DNA of 64,000 bases from positions 1-64,000 of the forward strand of contig VZSF01007300.1 in assembly GCA_013398295.1 (NCBI GenBank), written 5' to 3'. A model generated the notes under the pieces. The model was not told where the DNA came from and made no database searches. It saw nothing but the letters and a program-made list of their open reading frames with translations. Below are positions 62,401-64,000 of this stretch, piece by piece. The number at the start of each line of letters is the position of its first letter. The stretch's first letter is position 1. This DNA comes from Chionis minor (Eukaryota; Chordata; Aves; Charadriiformes; Chionididae). A program made the translations under genes and the position numbers.

Positions 62401-64000
62401 TTTTATGAGCTTTGTGATATACATTTCAGACTAATTAAATAATATGGTAATTTTTCACACATGGCCACAGTTAAGTGTGCATTATTCATTAGTTCACTTA
62501 CGCAGTGGTTTAAAATACCACTGTCTTCAAACATTCCTTGTGTGTGACTCTATTTCTCCTTGTCTTCAATAACCTGGACTGTAAACTCCCTCCTAAAGGT
62601 CCAGCAGAGTTTGGAGAAAATTGCCAAACTTGAACAAGAAAAAGAACACTGGATGTTGGAGGCCCAGCTAGCTAAAATAAAGCTAGAAAAAGAAAACCAA
62701 AAACTGAAGAACTCTCTTAGTGGACATTTAACTGAAACTATACAAGAGCGTTCTGTTTTGCCAAATGTAGCTGAACAAAAGAAGGAAATGACAGAAAAGA
62801 GTCCAAGGGAACCTATTAAAAGTACTAGTCTGGTAAGTGACCTTTTTCCTTCAATAGAGAAAAATCCGCTTTCTTGAGTAGTAGTACTGTTTGATCAGTG
62901 GAACACTAATAATGAAAGCTTTTTGACTGTGAAATGCCTTCACACTTGGGCTCCTTGTATTTGCAAAGCTGCTTGCTAATACTTTCTGCAGAGTTTGAAA
63001 CTTCTTGGCTTTTGAGACTTTGGTATCTTTAGTATCATGGAGACGTTTTTGTAGTTCTGTACTTGTATGACTGAAAGGGAAATAATAGATGCTTAACTGT
63101 TAGATTTTTCTGACTCTGTGAGTCAGAAACCCTTGCAAGCAGTATGTATCTCAGGTTGGCTCTGAGTTTCCAGTACTTTTTTCATTTGTAGGTATGTTAA
63201 AGCAAACATAAGTAGGTAATTAGGATTTTTAAATAGGTTGAAAGACTTTCTATAAGTTTGTGCGGTATAATTTAATTTTAACTTGAAGCCATTCAAGTTT
63301 TCAGTGCTGTCTGCTTTTTATGTGATGTTCATAGGCACATACAACTCGGGCTCAACAATTGCGTTTGGGTATGGCATACATTCTGTGCTTGCTCTACTGT
63401 GCTGGGTAAATGTCTTTCCTCTTTATAGCTAGTATTTAAGAGGCTGGCCTTTCCTCTGAATTACCACTTGTGAAGTGGTATTGGTAGGGATGTCATCTGT
63501 AAGAAAGAAACAATCTGCTTAGTTCAGCAGTCCATTGAATTCTTCCCCTTAGTGGTTTTTTTTAATTTTCTCACCACTTTCCTGCTCCAGGATAAAAATG
63601 ACCTGTGGATTATTTTCAAATCCCCAATCTTGAAGTAAACTGGCATCTTAAGTTTTTGGTCCTGTGTTTGATCTGTTAGGAGTTTGAAGAGAATATTGGT
63701 TTTTTTTCTGGCCGTGATGCTTAATGTAACTCACCAGTCAATGTATTGTATAAATATTTCCCATAAATTTAAATCTCTAGTCCTGTTGTGGTCAGAAAAA
63801 AAGCCCTTTGACTCTGTGAAGATATTCTTCCATGAAACTAGTTATTTGCAAAAAGCCATCTGCTAGAGTTCTGTCAGTGCTTCACACTGAACTGTCAAAC
63901 TGGAAAGAAAGGAATTCAGAAGGTACTCAAGAAATCCCAGATAGGTTTCCTTGCTCTTCAACCTGAAAAGTAATGTTTCAATGTCCTAATGTACTTCTGA
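38420..64000 (+). CDS. PPP1R21: Protein phosphatase 1 regulatory subunit 21, 3'-partial (17 coding exons)
   Basis: Coiled-coil protein of early endosomes and a subunit of the Rab5-binding FERRY complex (with TBCK, CRYZL1, GATD1 and FERRY3/C12orf4) that links mRNAs to endosomes. Seventeen GT-AG exons give 643 codons without stop or frame break; the human protein is 780 residues, so about 135 C-terminal residues lie beyond the window. The start MAAAAELQGKYQKLAQEYSK follows a CpG promoter. The N-terminal KLRAQ-type domain begins in exon 1-2 (YSK/LRAQNQVLKK), then long coiled coil to about residue 240, a mixed middle region, and another coiled coil (about 566-610). The C-terminal TTKRSYEDQ region is not in the window. 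Recognised by close match to vertebrate PPP1R21 and by location next to FOXN2. Confidence 0.96.
38480..41462. other. PPP1R21 intron 1
   Basis: About 3 kb. The first 350 bases are still CpG-rich, then it becomes AT-rich. Open frames at 39836-40371 and elsewhere lack exon boundaries or family resemblance. No repeat was recognised. Confidence 0.75.
41463..41531 (+). CDS. PPP1R21: PPP1R21 coding exon 2 (codons 21-43)
   Basis: Phase 0-0, starts LRAQNQVLKKGVVDEQ after tatttttcag and ends AAG before gtaatc. Contains the LRAQ motif for which the gene was once named KLRAQ1. Confidence 0.95.
41938..42084 (+). CDS. PPP1R21: PPP1R21 coding exon 3 (codons 44-92)
   Basis: Phase 0-0, 147 nt. EQVKMKDQSLRKLQQEMDSL and on to RGKKNK, a heptad-rich coiled coil. 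The intron before it is only about 400 bases. Confidence 0.95.
42085..44186. other. PPP1R21 intron 3
   Basis: About 2.1 kb, AT-rich, with no recognised repeat or coding exon. Confidence 0.75.
44187..44288 (+). CDS. PPP1R21: PPP1R21 coding exon 4 (codons 93-126)
   Basis: Phase 0-0. KSAESSSQLSQEQKSVFNED and on to NERLHIL, ending before gtaagt. The acceptor caaaag has a modest pyrimidine tract, but the frame and family match are clear. Confidence 0.93.
44988..45152 (+). CDS. PPP1R21: PPP1R21 coding exon 5 (codons 127-181)
   Basis: Phase 0-0, 165 nt, from YFEADEQHKRLEAEL to NDKAKLE before gtaagg. All coiled coil. Confidence 0.95.
45252..45310 (+). CDS. PPP1R21: PPP1R21 coding exon 6
   Basis: 59 nt, phase 0-2: IKSQTLEREAKDCRLRTEE plus two bases of a Cys codon. 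It is separated from exon 5 by a 99-nt intron, one of the shortest in the window. Confidence 0.92.
45311..47687. other. PPP1R21 intron 6
   Basis: About 2.4 kb, AT-rich; ends with a short (GT) run (47645-47660) next to the pyrimidine tract. No repeat family or exon recognised. Confidence 0.75.
47688..47782 (+). CDS. PPP1R21: PPP1R21 coding exon 7
   Basis: 95 nt, phase 2-1: QQLKNLQAALGSRLEESLCI and on to KVPFNDT. Acceptor tgttatttag, donor gtacgt. Ends the first long coiled coil. Confidence 0.93.
47783..50182. other. PPP1R21 intron 7
   Basis: About 2.4 kb of AT-rich sequence. The open frame 48061-48546 lacks splice sites and family resemblance. Nothing else recognised. Confidence 0.75.
50183..50235 (+). 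CDS. PPP1R21: PPP1R21 coding exon 8
   Basis: 53 nt, phase 1-0: RSNRYNALNVPLHNRRYQ, ending CAG before gtaaga. Matches the conserved YNALNVPLHNRR segment. Confidence 0.94.
50236..52396. other. PPP1R21 intron 8
   Basis: About 2.2 kb, AT-rich. No exon or repeat recognised. Confidence 0.75.
52397..52546 (+). CDS. PPP1R21: PPP1R21 coding exon 9 (codons 251-300)
   Basis: Phase 0-0, 150 nt: LKLRDLAGQALAFVQELVTA and on to SPLNQK. Acceptor atctttacag, donor gtaaag. Confidence 0.95.
52547..55582. other. PPP1R21 intron 9
   Basis: About 3 kb, the largest PPP1R21 intron in the window. AT-rich and unique-looking; no transposon or exon recognised. Confidence 0.75.
55583..55684 (+). CDS. PPP1R21: PPP1R21 coding exon 10 (codons 301-334)
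   Basis: Phase 0-0, 102 nt: FSQYLHENASYVRPLEEGML and on to EDTVTVL before gtaaga. Followed by a 76-nt intron. Confidence 0.95.
55761..55849 (+). CDS. PPP1R21: PPP1R21 coding exon 11
   Basis: 89 nt, phase 0-2: ETAVKLKAFSEHLASYLCFL and on to PYQLK. Acceptor ttccttccag, donor gtactt. Confidence 0.94.
56721..56857 (+). CDS. PPP1R21: PPP1R21 coding exon 12
   Basis: 137 nt, phase 2-1: SLEEECESSLCTAALRARNM and on to ISLLALP. Acceptor atattcctag just after an A-run; donor gtaagt. Confidence 0.94.
56858..58005. other. PPP1R21 intron 12
   Basis: About 1.1 kb containing an A/C-rich low-complexity tract (56927-57040). Nothing else recognised. Confidence 0.75.
56927..57040. repeat. A/C-rich low-complexity tract
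   Basis: About 110 bases almost free of G on the + strand, made of caa, cca and A-runs, a degenerate A/C-rich simple repeat. Confidence 0.85.
58006..58098 (+). CDS. PPP1R21: PPP1R21 coding exon 13
   Basis: 93 nt, phase 1-1: TKPEGLLRTNYNFVFTNIAA and on to FHDILQ, ending before gtgaga. Confidence 0.94.
58099..59927. other. PPP1R21 intron 13
   Basis: About 1.8 kb, AT-rich. No exon or repeat recognised. Confidence 0.75.
59928..60055 (+). CDS. PPP1R21: PPP1R21 coding exon 14
   Basis: 128 nt, phase 1-0: DISKHYSQKATLEQDVPTAT and on to TNGAGK. Acceptor ttctttttctag, donor gtaatg. Confidence 0.95.
60420..60572 (+). CDS. PPP1R21: PPP1R21 coding exon 15 (codons 484-534)
   Basis: Phase 0-0, 153 nt: IASFFSNNLDHFTSSLSYGP and on to MKSLKK before gtttgt. 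A close match to the family. Confidence 0.95.
60573..61341. other. PPP1R21 intron 15
   Basis: About 770 bases, nothing recognised. Confidence 0.75.
61342..61434 (+). CDS. PPP1R21: PPP1R21 coding exon 16 (codons 535-565)
   Basis: Phase 0-0, 93 nt: PCADSVPYEEALANRRVLLS and on to GLAQQ before gtattc. Confidence 0.95.
61435..62598. other. PPP1R21 intron 16
   Basis: About 1.2 kb, AT-rich, nothing recognised. Confidence 0.75.
62599..62832 (+). CDS. PPP1R21: PPP1R21 coding exon 17 (codons 566-643)
   Basis: Phase 0-0, 234 nt. VQQSLEKIAKLEQEKEHWML starts the second coiled coil. The segment after KLEKENQKLK differs most from the mammalian protein, which fits a fast-evolving linker. It ends IKSTSL before gtaagt; the next coding exon is outside the window. 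Confidence 0.94.
62833..64000. other. PPP1R21 intron 17, partial
   Basis: AT-rich, without an exon matching the expected next PPP1R21 segment. The gene continues to the right. Confidence 0.7.

Overview
This is vertebrate nuclear DNA, most likely from a bird. The evidence is a CR1 retrotransposon 3' end (7342-7712), a solo ERV-type LTR of a kind common in birds (17487-17971), compact introns, and two genes in the order FOXN2 then PPP1R21 on the same strand, as in other amniotes. No bacterial-style genes, operons, CRISPR arrays, tRNA or rRNA genes were seen.

Layout: 1-8054 is upstream or intron sequence of FOXN2 and holds a 44/45-bp minisatellite and the CR1. FOXN2 (+ strand) has five coding exons from 8069 to 23969. 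Joined, they give one uninterrupted 437-residue forkhead protein. An AT-rich 3' UTR of about 4.2 kb follows, ending near the poly(A) signal at 28200. The interval 28.3-37.4 kb has no gene I recognise, but it holds a few weakly supported candidate exons on both strands. A CpG island (about 37.4-38.8 kb, broken by a 235-base N gap at 37710-37944) is the promoter of PPP1R21. It carries GC boxes, an RFX X-box, a CLEAR-like E-box, YY1-type sites and an ETS site. PPP1R21 (+ strand) then runs from 38420 past the right edge. Seventeen coding exons (643 codons, all phases compatible) lie in the window; the C-terminal exons are outside.

The two confident genes work separately. FOXN2 is a nuclear DNA-binding factor. 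PPP1R21 is a coiled-coil endosomal protein of the Rab5-binding FERRY complex. Points worth following up are a possible two-exon minus-strand gene head-to-head with PPP1R21 (36200-36976) with an in-frame 21-bp duplication, a possible plus-strand terminal exon encoding a single-pass membrane segment (31815-32035) with its own poly(A) signal, and a conserved DSG-type phosphodegron in FOXN2. All exon boundaries were read by eye from splice sites, reading frame and resemblance to known family sequences; no alignment was run.
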